From positions 1,302,001 to 1,366,000 of the forward strand of contig NZ_JAJKLK010000019.1 in assembly GCF_020982545.1 (NCBI RefSeq): a stretch of 64,000 nucleotides of DNA, read 5' to 3'. The translations under genes and the position numbers were made by a program. Below are positions 1 through 8,304 of the stretch, one piece after another. Every line of letters begins with the position of its first letter. Position 1 is the first letter of the stretch. The DNA is from Streptomyces sp. MNU76. GTDB lineage: Bacteria > Actinomycetota > Actinomycetes > Streptomycetales > Streptomycetaceae. The notes under the pieces were generated by a model that ran no database searches, was not told where the DNA came from, and worked only from the letters and a program-made list of their open reading frames with translations.

Positions 1-2
1 GG

Positions 3-395
3 CTACGCCGGTGCGGGCTGTCGGGCGGGTGCCCAGCAGCGGATGATGTCGCGGACCGAGACGATGCCGATGGGGTCGCCCTCGTCGAGGACGATCAGAT
101 GGCGGAAGCCGCCGTGGGTCATCGCGCGGGCCGCTTCCTCCAGGGTCCAGGACGGCGTGGCGAACACGACGTCGGTGGTGGTGTGGGCGTGGGCGCGCTC
201 GGTGTCGGGGCTCTGGCCGAGGCCCACGGAGACGAGGACGTCGCGTTCGGTCAGGATGCCGAGTCCGCCGGCGTCCGGGTCGAGGACCACGGCCGCGCCG
301 ACCCGGCGAGCCGCCATCAGGGCGGCGGCCTGGCGGAGGGTGTGATCGGGGCCGATGGTGAGGACCACTGTGCTCATGGCGTCGCGGACGAGCAT
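3..395 (-). CDS. CBS-domain pair protein
   Basis: This complete 130-residue protein consists almost only of two CBS repeats (about residues 5-57 and 70-122). Such Bateman modules usually bind adenosyl ligands and act as energy or redox sensors. The first repeat starts with the typical LVRDAMS entry and contains GILTERD near residue 46. The second ends with GIVSVRDII near residue 110, and both motifs are hallmarks of the CBS fold. No catalytic domain is attached, so it is a stand-alone sensor or regulatory subunit. The stop lies at the very left edge of the window, and the partner protein cannot be seen. Family assignment is firm; the ligand is unknown. Confidence 0.85.
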   Translation of the reverse strand: MLVRDAMSTVVLTIGPDHTLRQAAALMAARRVGAAVVLDPDAGGLGILTERDVLVSVGLGQSPDTERAHAHTTTDVVFATPSWTLEEAARAMTHGGFRHLIVLDEGDPIGIVSVRDIIRCWAPARQPAPA

Positions 396-546
396 GGAGT
401 TCAGCCACCTCCTAGGGAATCCCGGAACGCCTTGTTCAAGGATTCACAAGTTCACAAGTGAGGGAACTCTCAATGTGGCAGGTAAAGCGGAGGTCAACAA
501 GAGGGTGTGCGTGGTCAGTTCGGGGCGCCCCGGATCATTCCAGGGC

Positions 547-1347
547 TCAGTAGCGCTCGTTCAGATAGCCCAGGAGCTCGTCGTGGAGGAGGCCGTTCGA
601 GGCCGCCGCGTCGCCGCTGTGCGGGCCGGGGCGGCCGTCGAGGCCGGTGAAGCTGCCGCCCGCCTCGGTGACGATGATCGCGTTGGCGGCCATGTCCCAG
701 AGGGACAGCTCAGGTTCGGCGCAGATGTCCACGGAGCCCTCGGCGACCATCATGTACGGCCAGAAATCGCCGTACGCGCGGGTGCGCCACACTTCGCGGG
801 TCAGGTCAAGGAAGCCGTTGAGGTGGCCGCGGTCCTCCCAGCCGCTGAGAGAGGAGTACGCGAAGGAGGCGTCCGAGAGGTCGGCGACGCGGGAGACGTG
901 CAGGCGGGAGGCCGAGCTCAGACTGCGGCCGGTGAAGGCGCCGTGGCCCTTGGCGGCCCACCAGCGGCGGCCGAGCGCGGGGGCGGAGACCACGCCGACG
1001 ACGGGCTGGTAGCCGCCCTCGGCCGCTTCCATGAGAGAGATCAGGGTGGCCCAGACGGGGACGCCCCGGACGTAGTTCTTGGTGCCGTCGATCGGGTCGA
1101 TCACCCAGCGGCGCGGCCCGGTGCCCTCGACGCCGTACTCCTCGCCGAGGATGGCGTCGCGGGGGCGGGCGCGCTGGAGTTGGCCGCGGATGAGTTCCTC
1201 GGCGGCCTTGTCGGCCTCGCTCACCGGGGTCATGTCCGGCTTCGTCTCGACCTTGAGGTCGAGGGCCTTGAAGCGGGACATCGTGGTCGCGTCGGCGGCG
1301 TCCGCGAGGACGTGGGCGAGGCGGAGGTCGTCGAGGTAATCGGCCAT
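547..1347 (-). CDS. hisN: Histidinol-phosphatase, inositol monophosphatase family
   Basis: This is a 266-residue member of the Mg-dependent inositol monophosphatase superfamily. In actinobacteria this branch (HisN) removes phosphate from histidinol phosphate in histidine synthesis. Visible metal-binding motifs are LGEEYG, DPIDGTKNYVRG with its DPxDGT signature, and WDMAANAIIVTEAGG with the third Asp. I start it at the ATG at 1347 (MADYLDDL). The longer open frame upstream is Pro/Ala rich and carries no domain. It is monocistronic here, lying between the CBS gene and a TetR gene. A general inositol-1-monophosphatase role is the main alternative. Confidence 0.85.
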   Translation of the reverse strand: MADYLDDLRLAHVLADAADATTMSRFKALDLKVETKPDMTPVSEADKAAEELIRGQLQRARPRDAILGEEYGVEGTGPRRWVIDPIDGTKNYVRGVPVWATLISLMEAAEGGYQPVVGVVSAPALGRRWWAAKGHGAFTGRSLSSASRLHVSRVADLSDASFAYSSLSGWEDRGHLNGFLDLTREVWRTRAYGDFWPYMMVAEGSVDICAEPELSLWDMAANAIIVTEAGGSFTGLDGRPGPHSGDAAASNGLLHDELLGYLNERY

Positions 1348-1539
1348 GTGGCGAACGGTATCCGCCGAGGTCGGTGCGGGGCTACCGGGGTCGGGGGTCG
1401 GACCGTGGGAGGCGGCGGTACGTATGGGGTTCGCCGGGGTGGGCACATGAGTGGGGGCTGTTGCCGCGTGCGGAGGATCGGGCCGCGCACGTTGGCCGGT
1501 GTGCGCCCCTCGGGGGTGCCGTGAACCCTTGACAGTGAC

Positions 1540-1553
1540 TTGATGCGCGTCAA
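1540..1553. promoter_or_regulatory. Palindromic operator candidate before TetR gene
   Basis: The 14-mer TTGATGCGCGTCAA is a palindrome apart from one mismatched pair. It lies 43 bp before the regulator start, just downstream of a TTGACA hexamer at 1529-1534. TTGAC at 1529-1533 is also the inverse of GTCAA at 1549-1553. An autoregulatory site for the downstream TetR protein is inferred. Confidence 0.45.
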
Positions 1554-1596
1554 ATCTGAGGGCCAGAGCCGCCCGCTCGTATTCAGGGAGGCGATG

Positions 1597-2214
1597 ATGC
1601 CTGCAGCGCGGGAGAACTTGCTGGACGCCGCTTTCAAGGCGCTGGTGCGTCGGCCGTGGTCGGCCGTGCGCATGGTGGACGTGGCGGCGGTGGCCGGAGT
1701 GTCACGTCAGACGCTGTACAACGAGTTCGGCAGCAAGGACGGGCTCGCCAGGGCCCTGGTCCGCAGGGAAGCGGACGGCTATCTGGCGGGCGTCGAACGG
1801 GCGCTGGCCACCCCTGCGGACTCCCGGGACCGGTTGGCCGCGACCGCCGAGTGGACCGTGGCGGCCTCCCGCAACAATGCGCTGATTCGCGCCATGCTCA
1901 CCGGCTGCTGGAGCGAGCGGCTGCCGTCACCGACGCTCGCCGCGGTGCGCTCGTCCTCCGCGGTGCCCGCGCAGCGCCGCGCGGACGGCCCGCTGCCCGC
2001 GCCCGCCGACTTCGTGGCCCTGGTGCGCGAGCGGGCCGTGGCCGCGCTGTCCGCGCCGGGCGCCCCCAAGGCGGGCCAGACGGAGCTGGCCCGGTCCTGT
2101 GAACTCGCGGTGCGGCTCGCCCTCTCGTGCGTGGCGGCGCCCCCGGTCGACGGCGGAGTCACGGACCTCGTGCGCACGGCGCTGCCCCGACAGCTCAGCC
2201 GGCCCCTCGGCTAG
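1597..2214 (+). CDS. TetR/AcrR family transcriptional regulator
   Basis: This is a 205-residue regulator with an N-terminal TetR-type helix-turn-helix. The DNA-binding part spans about residues 5-50, with VDVAAVAGVSRQTLYNEFGS as the recognition helix region. The C-terminal part, rich in Ala and Arg, is the variable ligand-binding and dimer domain. Two ATG codons follow one another at 1594 and 1597. AGGGAGG at 1585-1591 is spaced better for 1597, so I use that one. A palindrome and a TTGACA box lie just upstream, suggesting autoregulation. It converges on the SMR transporter gene, and a MITE with an IS630 element has been inserted between the two. Confidence 0.85.
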   Translation: MPAARENLLDAAFKALVRRPWSAVRMVDVAAVAGVSRQTLYNEFGSKDGLARALVRREADGYLAGVERALATPADSRDRLAATAEWTVAASRNNALIRAMLTGCWSERLPSPTLAAVRSSSAVPAQRRADGPLPAPADFVALVRERAVAALSAPGAPKAGQTELARSCELAVRLALSCVAAPPVDGGVTDLVRTALPRQLSRPLG

Positions 2215-2270
2215 CTGTTGCCCGAGTTGTGTGGGAGTCGAACCAGTGGACCGGAACCAGTGGGCCGGAA

Positions 2271-2439
2271 CTAGGGGGTGTTTCGAAAGTCCCGCACAGC
2301 ACCCACGGCGCCCGGCACGCACTCTCGCCGCACCGGCCGAAACCCCAAGTACACCCAGTACGAGGGCTTTCGTCCGGCACGCCGAGAGCACGCACCGGAC
2401 ACCGCGGGCACCGCACAGGACTTTCGAAACACCCCCTAG
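2271..2439. mobile_element. MITE copy 1, 169 bp hairpin element with CTAG flanks
   Basis: The element starts and ends with CTAG (2271-2274 and 2436-2439). It carries terminal inverted repeats reading GGGTGTTTCGAAAGTCC inward from both ends. The two halves are imperfect inverse copies of each other, so the whole unit can fold into one long hairpin. It has no coding capacity. Copy 2 at 33266-33434 differs at only three positions by eye. An IS630 element has been inserted into its right-hand CTAG. The name MITE is my inference from structure and copy number. Confidence 0.75.
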
Positions 2440-3690
2440 TAGACTGTCGCGGCTAGTTTTTGGGATAGAGGTGGCGCAGTTTGATGCGTGCGTCGTGGGT
2501 GGTGAACTGCCAGTTCACCTGACGCTGGTCGGTGTTGGTGGCGTTCTGCCAGGCTGAGAGTTCGGTGTTGAGGGTGTCGAGGTCGCTGATCCGGCGGTCG
2601 AGGCATTGCCGGGTCAGTGCGGAGAGTTCGATCTCGGCGATGTTGAGCCATGACCCGTGCTTGGGCGTGTGGTGGATCTCGAGGCGTTGGGCCAGGGCGA
2701 ATGCCTCTTCGGGTTCGAACGCCTCGTACAACGAGGCGATGTTGTGGGTGTTGAGGTTGTCCATCACCAGCACCACGGTCTCGGCGTCGGGGTAGTCCAC
2801 GCTCAGTAACTGTTTGACCTGGCCGGCCCAGTCGATCCGGGTCCGCCGGGACAGTGCCTGAACGCGACGCCACCCGCGCAGGGGTTCGACCCACACGAAG
2901 ATCGAGGACGTGCCGCAGCGGATGTACTCGCTGTCCTGGCGGGCGTCGTGACCAGGGCGGGCCGGGAGTGGGTCGCGGGCATCGCCGAGGAGCTGGTAGG
3001 GCTTCTCGTCCATGCACACCACCGGACGTGCCGGGTCGTAGGGCCGGGCATAGACGGCCAGCACGTCTTCCATCCGGGCCGCGAACTCCGCGTTCGCCCG
3101 GGGTGGGATGGTCCAGCACTTTCTCAGGTGAGGGCGCAGTTCCGTTTTTTTTTAAGACCCGCCCGATGGTGGAGTGGTCCAGATCGGGGATGTCCTCGGC
3201 CAGCGCGACATGTTTCTCCAGCAGCCGCAGCGACCACCGGGTATGGCCCTGGGGTGGCTGTGAGCACGCCATCGCGATCAGCCGGGCTTCGACCTCGCCG
3301 GTCACCGGCGAGGGCACCGGTGGGAGGTCGCGCTTCTTCCGCGCGATCGTGGCGTGCACATCGCCACCGGTCTCGGCGAAACGCTTGGCGACCAGCCGTA
3401 ACGTCTCACCGGAGACGCCGAGCCGGGCCGCGATCACCGCCTTGGGATCCACGTCTCCCACCGAGGTGTCCAGTGCTAGCAGTACACGCGCACGCATGAT
3501 CATCGAGGCCCCACGAACACCCGTGGTGGTCACCCGGACCAACTCCTCACGATCCTGCGGTGTCAACCTGACCGGCCGCTTCTTCTGTGAACCCATGACG
3601 ACAGTCCTGTCCGGCAAAAGGGAAGGAGGAACCCACCAGACACCAGCCTCCCAACCAGACACGCCACAACTAAGCAGCGACGCACTACTA
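2437..3690 (-). mobile_element. IS630-family insertion sequence
   Basis: TA dinucleotides at 2437-2438 and 3689-3690 bound an approximately 1.25 kb element. Its ends are related inverted repeats: GTAGACTGTCGC at 2439-2450 and, read inward from the right, GTAGTGCGTCGC ending at 3688. TA duplication is the known target habit of the IS630/Tc1 group. The element carries one transposase split over two frames. It sits in the CTAG that ended MITE copy 1. Confidence 0.8.
2453..3596 (-). CDS. IS630-family transposase in two frames joined at an A9 run
   Basis: The N-terminal part (start ATG 3596, MGSQKKRPVRL) carries a helix-turn-helix with GVSGETLRLV. The C-terminal part lies in another frame and holds the DDE catalytic residues: Asp in VVCMDEKPYQLL, Asp in VLVMDNLNTH, and Glu in WLNIAEIELSAL. 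The frames meet at nine consecutive A on the coding strand (T run at 3145-3153). Reading eight A instead joins LKK to TELRPHLRKCWTIP, the normal family sequence. The break could be programmed slippage, a real mutation, or a sequencing error. An A9 run is unusual in such GC-rich DNA. Confidence 0.8.
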
Positions 3691-4011
3691 GTGGGCCGAG
3701 CCCGAGAGTTGGAGTCCCACGACCCCCACGATCACCAGGCTGATCGAGACGATCTTCAAGGTCGACACGATGTCGCCGAGGAAGATCATCCCGTAGATCG
3801 CGGTGCCGGCCGCGCCGATGCCCGTCCAGACGGCGTAGGCCGGGCCGACGTCGAGCTTCTTGAGGGAGAGGGTCAGCAGACCGAAGCTGCCGAGGGCGAA
3901 GACGCAGAAGGCGACCGTGGGCCAGAGTCTGGTGAAACCGTGCGAGAGTTTCAGGCAGACGGCGAATCCGGTCTCCAGAAGCCCCGCCACGACCACCAGC
4001 AGCCACGCCAT
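3688..4011 (-). CDS. SMR-family transporter, SugE/Gdx-like
   Basis: This is a 107-residue small multidrug resistance protein with four predicted membrane helices. Glu13 in VAGLLETGFA is the conserved proton/substrate-coupling acid of the family. The LKLSHGFTRLWP stretch resembles the SugE/Gdx branch, whose members export guanidinium or quaternary amines. The start is MAWLLVV at 4011; the upstream extension in frame is unrelated sequence. No guanidine riboswitch could be recognised upstream. The TAG stop is formed by the CTAG that received first MITE copy 1 and then the IS630 element. The gene itself is intact. Confidence 0.85.
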   Translation of the reverse strand: MAWLLVVVAGLLETGFAVCLKLSHGFTRLWPTVAFCVFALGSFGLLTLSLKKLDVGPAYAVWTGIGAAGTAIYGMIFLGDIVSTLKIVSISLVIVGVVGLQLSGSAH

Positions 4012-4139
4012 GTCTCGTCCTCCCGTGTCCCACGTTCCGTGACCGCTTCGTCTGTTCTCGGCCGATCTCGTCTGGTCTGGGTCCGACTCGGTGCGATTAT
4101 GCACTTACCGGATGGGCGAGGGCGCAAACAACGCGGAGG

Positions 4140-5153
4140 TCAGTCGCCTTCCCGCTGTTCGCGCGTCGCGAGCAGCCTGCGCAGGGAGTAGAGCCGGGCC
4201 GGGTCGGCGTGTCCGTCCGCCACCCACTGGTCCAGCGCGCAGTCCTGCTCGTCGTGACTGCACGCGCGGGGGCAGCCCTCCGTGCCCGGCACGAGGTCGG
4301 GGAAGGCGTTGATCACCCGGGACGGATCGATGTGCGCGAGACCGAACGAGCGCACGCCGGGGGTGTCCACGACCCAGCCGCCGTCCGAGTCCGCGAGGGG
4401 GAGGGCGAGGGCGGAGGTCGTGGTGTGCCGGCCGCGTCCGGTCACCGCGTTGACATGGCCCGTGCTGCGGCGCCGTTCCTCCGGGACGAGGGCGTTCACC
4501 AGGGTCGTCTTGCCGACGCCCGAGTGGCCGACGAACGCTGTGACCTTCCCGGCGAGGTGTTCGCGCACGCGGTCGGCGGCGCCGCCCGTCTCCAGCTCCT
4601 CGCGGCTCGTCACGACGTACGGGATGTCGATGTCGCCGTAGAGCTCCAGCAGTTTGTCCGGGGAGGCCAGGTCCGACTTCGTGAGGACGAGGAGGGGGTC
4701 CAGGCCGCCGTCGTAGGCCGCCACCAGGCAGCGGTCGATCAGACGGGGGCGGGGCTCGGGGTCGGCGAGGGCGGTGACGATGGCGAGTTGGTCGGCGTTG
4801 GCGACGACGACGCGTTCGTACGGGTCGTCGTCGTCGGCCGTGCGGCGCAGCACCGACGTACGGTCGGCGATGCGGACGATCCGGGCGAGGGTGTCCTTCT
4901 TGCCGGAGAGGTCGCCCACGAGGGCCACGGTGTCGCCGACGACCGCGGCCTTGCGGCCCAGTTCGCGGGCCTTCATCGCGAGGACGATCCGGTCCTCGAC
5001 GAGGCAGGTCAGCCGGCCCCGGTCGACCGTGAGGACCAGGCCCTCGGCGGCGTCCTCGTGCTTCGGGCGGATGTTCGTCCGGGGACGGTTGCCCTTGCGG
5101 TTCGGGCGGCTGCGGATGTCGTCCTCGTCGGTGTGCTTGCCGTAACGGCGCAT
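4140..5153 (-). CDS. rsgA: Ribosome small-subunit-dependent GTPase A
   Basis: RsgA (YjeQ) is a circularly permuted GTPase that acts late in 30S subunit maturation. The 337-residue protein has an OB-fold N-terminal part (about 30-110). The permuted G motifs follow in order: LVLTKSD (G4), GHSGVGKTTL (G1, P-loop) and DTPGVRSF (G3). The C-terminal zinc site is EGCPRACSHDEQDC, a Cys/His cluster typical of the family. The start is the ATG at 5153, MRRYGKHTDEDD. It lies 16 bp behind aroA in the same direction, so the two are probably cotranscribed. Confidence 0.95.
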   Translation of the reverse strand: MRRYGKHTDEDDIRSRPNRKGNRPRTNIRPKHEDAAEGLVLTVDRGRLTCLVEDRIVLAMKARELGRKAAVVGDTVALVGDLSGKKDTLARIVRIADRTSVLRRTADDDDPYERVVVANADQLAIVTALADPEPRPRLIDRCLVAAYDGGLDPLLVLTKSDLASPDKLLELYGDIDIPYVVTSREELETGGAADRVREHLAGKVTAFVGHSGVGKTTLVNALVPEERRRSTGHVNAVTGRGRHTTTSALALPLADSDGGWVVDTPGVRSFGLAHIDPSRVINAFPDLVPGTEGCPRACSHDEQDCALDQWVADGHADPARLYSLRRLLATREQREGD

Positions 5154-5169
5154 GATCCCGGCCCGCCCG

Positions 5170-6501
5170 TCAGTTCTTCCCGAGCATCCCGGTCCACATG
5201 TCAGGGAAGTCCGGCAGTGTCTTGGCCGTCGTCGCCACGTTCTCGATCCGCACGCCCTCCACCGCCAGGCCGATGATCGCGCCGGCGGTGGCCATGCGGT
5301 GGTCGTCGTAGGTGTGGAAGACACCGCCGTGCAGCGGGCGCGGGCGGATGTGCAGACCGTCGGCGGTCTCGGTGACGTCGCCGCCGAGTTCGTTGATCTC
5401 CTTGGTGAGCGCGGCCAGGCGGTCCGTCTCGTGGAGGCGGAGGTGGGCGACGCCGCGCAGCGTGGAGGGGGAGTCGGCGAGGGCCGCGACCGCTGCGATG
5501 CCCGGGGTCAACTCGCCCACCTCGCTCAGGTCCACGTCGATGCCGTGGATCGCACCCGAACCGGTGAACACCAGTCCGTACTCGGTCAGTTCGCAGGTGC
5601 CGCCCATCTCCGTGAAGATCTCGCGGAGCTGGTCACCGGGCTGGGTGGTGTGCGCGGGCCAGTCGGGTACGACGATCTTGCCTCCGGTCACCAGGGCCGC
5701 CGCCAGGAACGGCTGCGCGTTGGAGAGGTCCGGCTCGATCGTGAGGTCACGGCCCAGCAGGGCGCCCGGCGTGACCCGCCAGACGTTGGGCTCACCGCCC
5801 GACTCCGGGGTGTCGACCTGGGCGCCCACCGAGCGCAGCATGTCGACGGTCATCCGGATGTGGGGGAGCGAGGGGAGGGTCGCGCCGGTGTGGCGGACCT
5901 CGACGCCCTGGTTGAAACGGGGGGCGGAGAGCAGGAGGGCGCTCACGAACTGCGAGGACGAGGACGCGTCGATCGCCACCGGGCCGCCGTCCAGGGCACC
6001 GCTGCCGTGGACCGTCAGGGGGAGCGCGCCCCGGCCGTCGTCGTCGATCCGGGCGCCGAGGACGCGCAGGGCGTCGATCACGCCGTTCAGGGGGCGCTCG
6101 TACGAGCGGGGGTCGCCGTCGAAGCGGATGGGGCCGTCCGCCAGGGCCGCCACCGGGGGCAGGAAGCGCATGACCGTGCCCGCGTTGCCGACGTCGACCG
6201 TGACCGGGCCGTGCAGGCCGGTGGGCAGGACGCGCCAGGCCTCGCCGGAGCCGCCCGCGCCGGAGGAGCTGGAGGAGACGGTCTCCTCGATGCCGACGCC
6301 CATCGAGCGCAGGGCGGCCGCCATCAGGAGGGTGTCGCGGGAGCGGAGGGGGCGGCGCAGCCAGCCGGGTTCGCTCGCGAGGGCGGCGAGGACGAGGGCG
6401 CGGTTGGTGACCGACTTTGACCCCGGGACGTGGACCGTCGCGTCGACGGCTCCGCTCGCGGTGGGGGCGGGCCAGAGGGCGGGCTGTGCGTTCAGGGCCA
6501 T
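5170..6501 (-). CDS. aroA: 3-phosphoshikimate 1-carboxyvinyltransferase (EPSP synthase)
   Basis: AroA transfers the enolpyruvyl group of PEP to shikimate-3-phosphate, the sixth step of the shikimate pathway in the cytoplasm. The 443-residue protein shows GSKSVTNRALVLAAL near residue 27 (PEP/phosphate-binding lysine), GNAGTVMRFLPP, and the C-terminal LHETDRL and YDDHRMATAGA motifs. Length and motif order are normal. The ATG at 6501 follows a TACTAA hexamer (complement of 6511-6516) very closely, so the transcript may have a short or absent leader. rsgA follows 16 bp downstream. Confidence 0.95.
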   Translation of the reverse strand: MALNAQPALWPAPTASGAVDATVHVPGSKSVTNRALVLAALASEPGWLRRPLRSRDTLLMAAALRSMGVGIEETVSSSSSGAGGSGEAWRVLPTGLHGPVTVDVGNAGTVMRFLPPVAALADGPIRFDGDPRSYERPLNGVIDALRVLGARIDDDGRGALPLTVHGSGALDGGPVAIDASSSSQFVSALLLSAPRFNQGVEVRHTGATLPSLPHIRMTVDMLRSVGAQVDTPESGGEPNVWRVTPGALLGRDLTIEPDLSNAQPFLAAALVTGGKIVVPDWPAHTTQPGDQLREIFTEMGGTCELTEYGLVFTGSGAIHGIDVDLSEVGELTPGIAAVAALADSPSTLRGVAHLRLHETDRLAALTKEINELGGDVTETADGLHIRPRPLHGGVFHTYDDHRMATAGAIIGLAVEGVRIENVATTAKTLPDFPDMWTGMLGKN

Positions 6502-6659
6502 GTGGCCACTTTAGTAGGGGTTCGCCGAAGGGGGTGCCTGGTGATCGCCGTGGGCGGCTGCAGGTCCGGTGGGGGCTGATCGCGCCCACGCGGCGGAGCC
6601 GCACATCGATACGCCCCGCGCCCCTGTGTGCGCCCCTGCGGGGCTGCATCACAGCACGG

Positions 6660-7382
6660 TCACAGCCCCAGCAGCCACCTTCCGCCGCCCATCAGCGCGC
6701 ACAGCGACACCACGTGGAACATCACCAGCCACACCGTCGCCGGGAGATGGGTCAGCCGGGAGAGCTGGTCCGCGTCGGAGTCGCCAGCGCCTCCCCGGCG
6801 GCGCTTCGCCTGGAGTTCGAAGGCCGGGCGTACGCCCCCCAGCAGCAGGAACCAGACCACCGCGTAGGCGAAGGCGGCCTGGACCTGGGGGCCCGCCAGC
6901 CAGGAGACGACGACGAAGGTGCCGCCGGTGAGGAGGACCGTCAGGGCACCGTAGGCGTTGCGGATCATGACCAGCATGGCGATCAGCAGGATCGTGGCGA
7001 GCCAGAGAAGCAGGGTGATGCGGCCGGAGCCGAGGAGGGCGGCGCCGCCGAGGCCGAGGAGCGGGGGAGCGGTGTAGCCGGCGGCGGCGGTGAGGATCAT
7101 GCCGAGGCCGGTGGGCTTGCCGCGGCTGACCGTGAGGCCGCTGGTGTCGGAGTGCAGTCGGATGCCGGTGAGGGTGCGGCCGGTGAGCAGCGCGATCAGT
7201 CCGTGGCCGCCCTCGTGCGCGATGGTGATGGCGTTGCGCGAGAGCCGCCACACGCCGTGCGGGACGATCGCCGCGAGCGCGGCGACCGCGGTGGCTATGA
7301 CGACCCACAGGTCCGGGTCCGGCTGGGTACCGAAGACCTCGTCCCACAGGCTGGCCAGCGAGGTGGCTGCGGTGCTTTCCAT
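6660..7382 (-). CDS. M50-family membrane metalloprotease-like protein
   Basis: This is a 240-residue polytopic membrane protein. A HEGGH zinc-binding motif sits in ITIAHEGGHGLIALLTGR near residue 60, preceded by a hydrophobic helix. HExxH inside a membrane segment, followed by a GYTAPPLLGL stretch, matches the M50B-like group of site-2-protease relatives common in actinobacteria. No PDZ or CBS domain is present. The start is MESTAATSLASLW at 7382. It is divergent from the SRAP gene and separated from it by a G-rich dispersed repeat. The substrate is unknown, and a purely structural role is possible. Confidence 0.75.
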   Translation of the reverse strand: MESTAATSLASLWDEVFGTQPDPDLWVVIATAVAALAAIVPHGVWRLSRNAITIAHEGGHGLIALLTGRTLTGIRLHSDTSGLTVSRGKPTGLGMILTAAAGYTAPPLLGLGGAALLGSGRITLLLWLATILLIAMLVMIRNAYGALTVLLTGGTFVVVSWLAGPQVQAAFAYAVVWFLLLGGVRPAFELQAKRRRGGAGDSDADQLSRLTHLPATVWLVMFHVVSLCALMGGGRWLLGL

Positions 7383-7420
7383 GTTCTGCGGTGGCTCCCT
7401 CGGGTCGCGATCGATAGGGG

Positions 7421-7470
7421 TTGGCGCGTAGCGCCATCGTTGGGGGGTGGTGGTCGGGTGACGGGTGGGC
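7421..7470. repeat. G-rich dispersed repeat with GGCGC hairpin, copy A
   Basis: The unit begins with the small hairpin GGCGC-GTA-GCGCC and continues into GGTGGTGGTCGGGTG. It ends in G triplets that could form a G-quadruplex. A related unit lies between nrdA and nrdB at 20217-20266. It occupies the divergent promoter region between the M50 and SRAP genes. Confidence 0.6.
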
Positions 7471-7487
7471 CTGGCAGTGTGGCACTT

Positions 7488-8303
7488 ATGTGCGGACGGT
7501 ATGCGTCGAGTCGTAGGCCCGAGGATCTCGCAGGAATCTTTGAGATCGAGAAGTGGGAGCCGGAGGAGAGCCTGGAGCCGGATTACAACGTGGCTCCCAC
7601 CAAGGAGGTCTACGCGGTTCTCGACCGCCCTCTGAAGGACGCCGACGACAAGCGGCCGGTTCGCCAGCTGCGGAAGCTGAAGTGGGGGCTGGTCCCCTCC
7701 TGGTCCAAGAACCCCGAGGGCGCCGCGCGGATGATCAACGCCCGCGCCGAGACCGTGCACGAGAAGCCGTCGTACCGCCGTGCGTTCGCCACCCGGCGCT
7801 GCATCCTGCCCGCCGACGGCTACTTCGAGTGGGTCACCGGCAAGGGGGAGCGGGAGCTGGAGGTCGAGGGGAAGAAGAAGCGGCCGCGCAAGCAGCCGTA
7901 CTTCGTGCTCCCGGCGGACGGCTCCGTCTTCGCGATGGCCGGGCTGTACGAGTTCTGGCGGGACAGGACGCTGCCGGACGACCACCCGGGGGCCTGGTGG
8001 GCGACCTGCTCGGTGATCACGACGGAGGCCGAGACGACCCCGCTCGCGGTGGCCCCGGGGGACGGCCCGCACGCGTTGGCCGATATCCACCCCCGGATGC
8101 CGCTGATGCTGACGCCGGACCGGTGGGACGGCTGGCTCGACCCGGCCCGAACCGACCTCGACGACCTGCGCGGGCTGCTCGAACCGCCGCCCGGCGGGCT
8201 GATGCGCGCCTATCCCGTCTCCACGGCCGTCAGCAACGTCCGCAACAACGGGCCGGAACTGCTGGAGGAACTGGAGGGGCCCGAGGAGGGCACACTCTTC
8301 TGA
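7488..8303 (+). CDS. SOS response-associated peptidase (SRAP/HMCES/YedK family)
   Basis: SRAP proteins shield abasic sites in single-stranded DNA by forming a thiazolidine link through Cys2, which is exposed after removal of Met1. This 271-residue protein begins MCGRYASS, placing Cys2 correctly. It also has NVAPT, KWGLVPSW, MINARAET, GYFEW and HPRMPLML, the remaining active-site Asn, Arg, Glu and His motifs. The start at 7488 is fixed by the Cys2 requirement. It is followed after one base by the alpha/beta hydrolase gene, so the two are likely cotranscribed. Confidence 0.93.
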   Translation: MCGRYASSRRPEDLAGIFEIEKWEPEESLEPDYNVAPTKEVYAVLDRPLKDADDKRPVRQLRKLKWGLVPSWSKNPEGAARMINARAETVHEKPSYRRAFATRRCILPADGYFEWVTGKGERELEVEGKKKRPRKQPYFVLPADGSVFAMAGLYEFWRDRTLPDDHPGAWWATCSVITTEAETTPLAVAPGDGPHALADIHPRMPLMLTPDRWDGWLDPARTDLDDLRGLLEPPPGGLMRAYPVSTAVSNVRNNGPELLEELEGPEEGTLF

Positions 8304-8304
8304 C

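Noticed and set aside
4012..4139. Guanidine (ykkC-type) riboswitch upstream of the SMR gene
   Set aside because: The SugE/Gdx-like protein suggested it, but I could not find the conserved aptamer segments in the leader.
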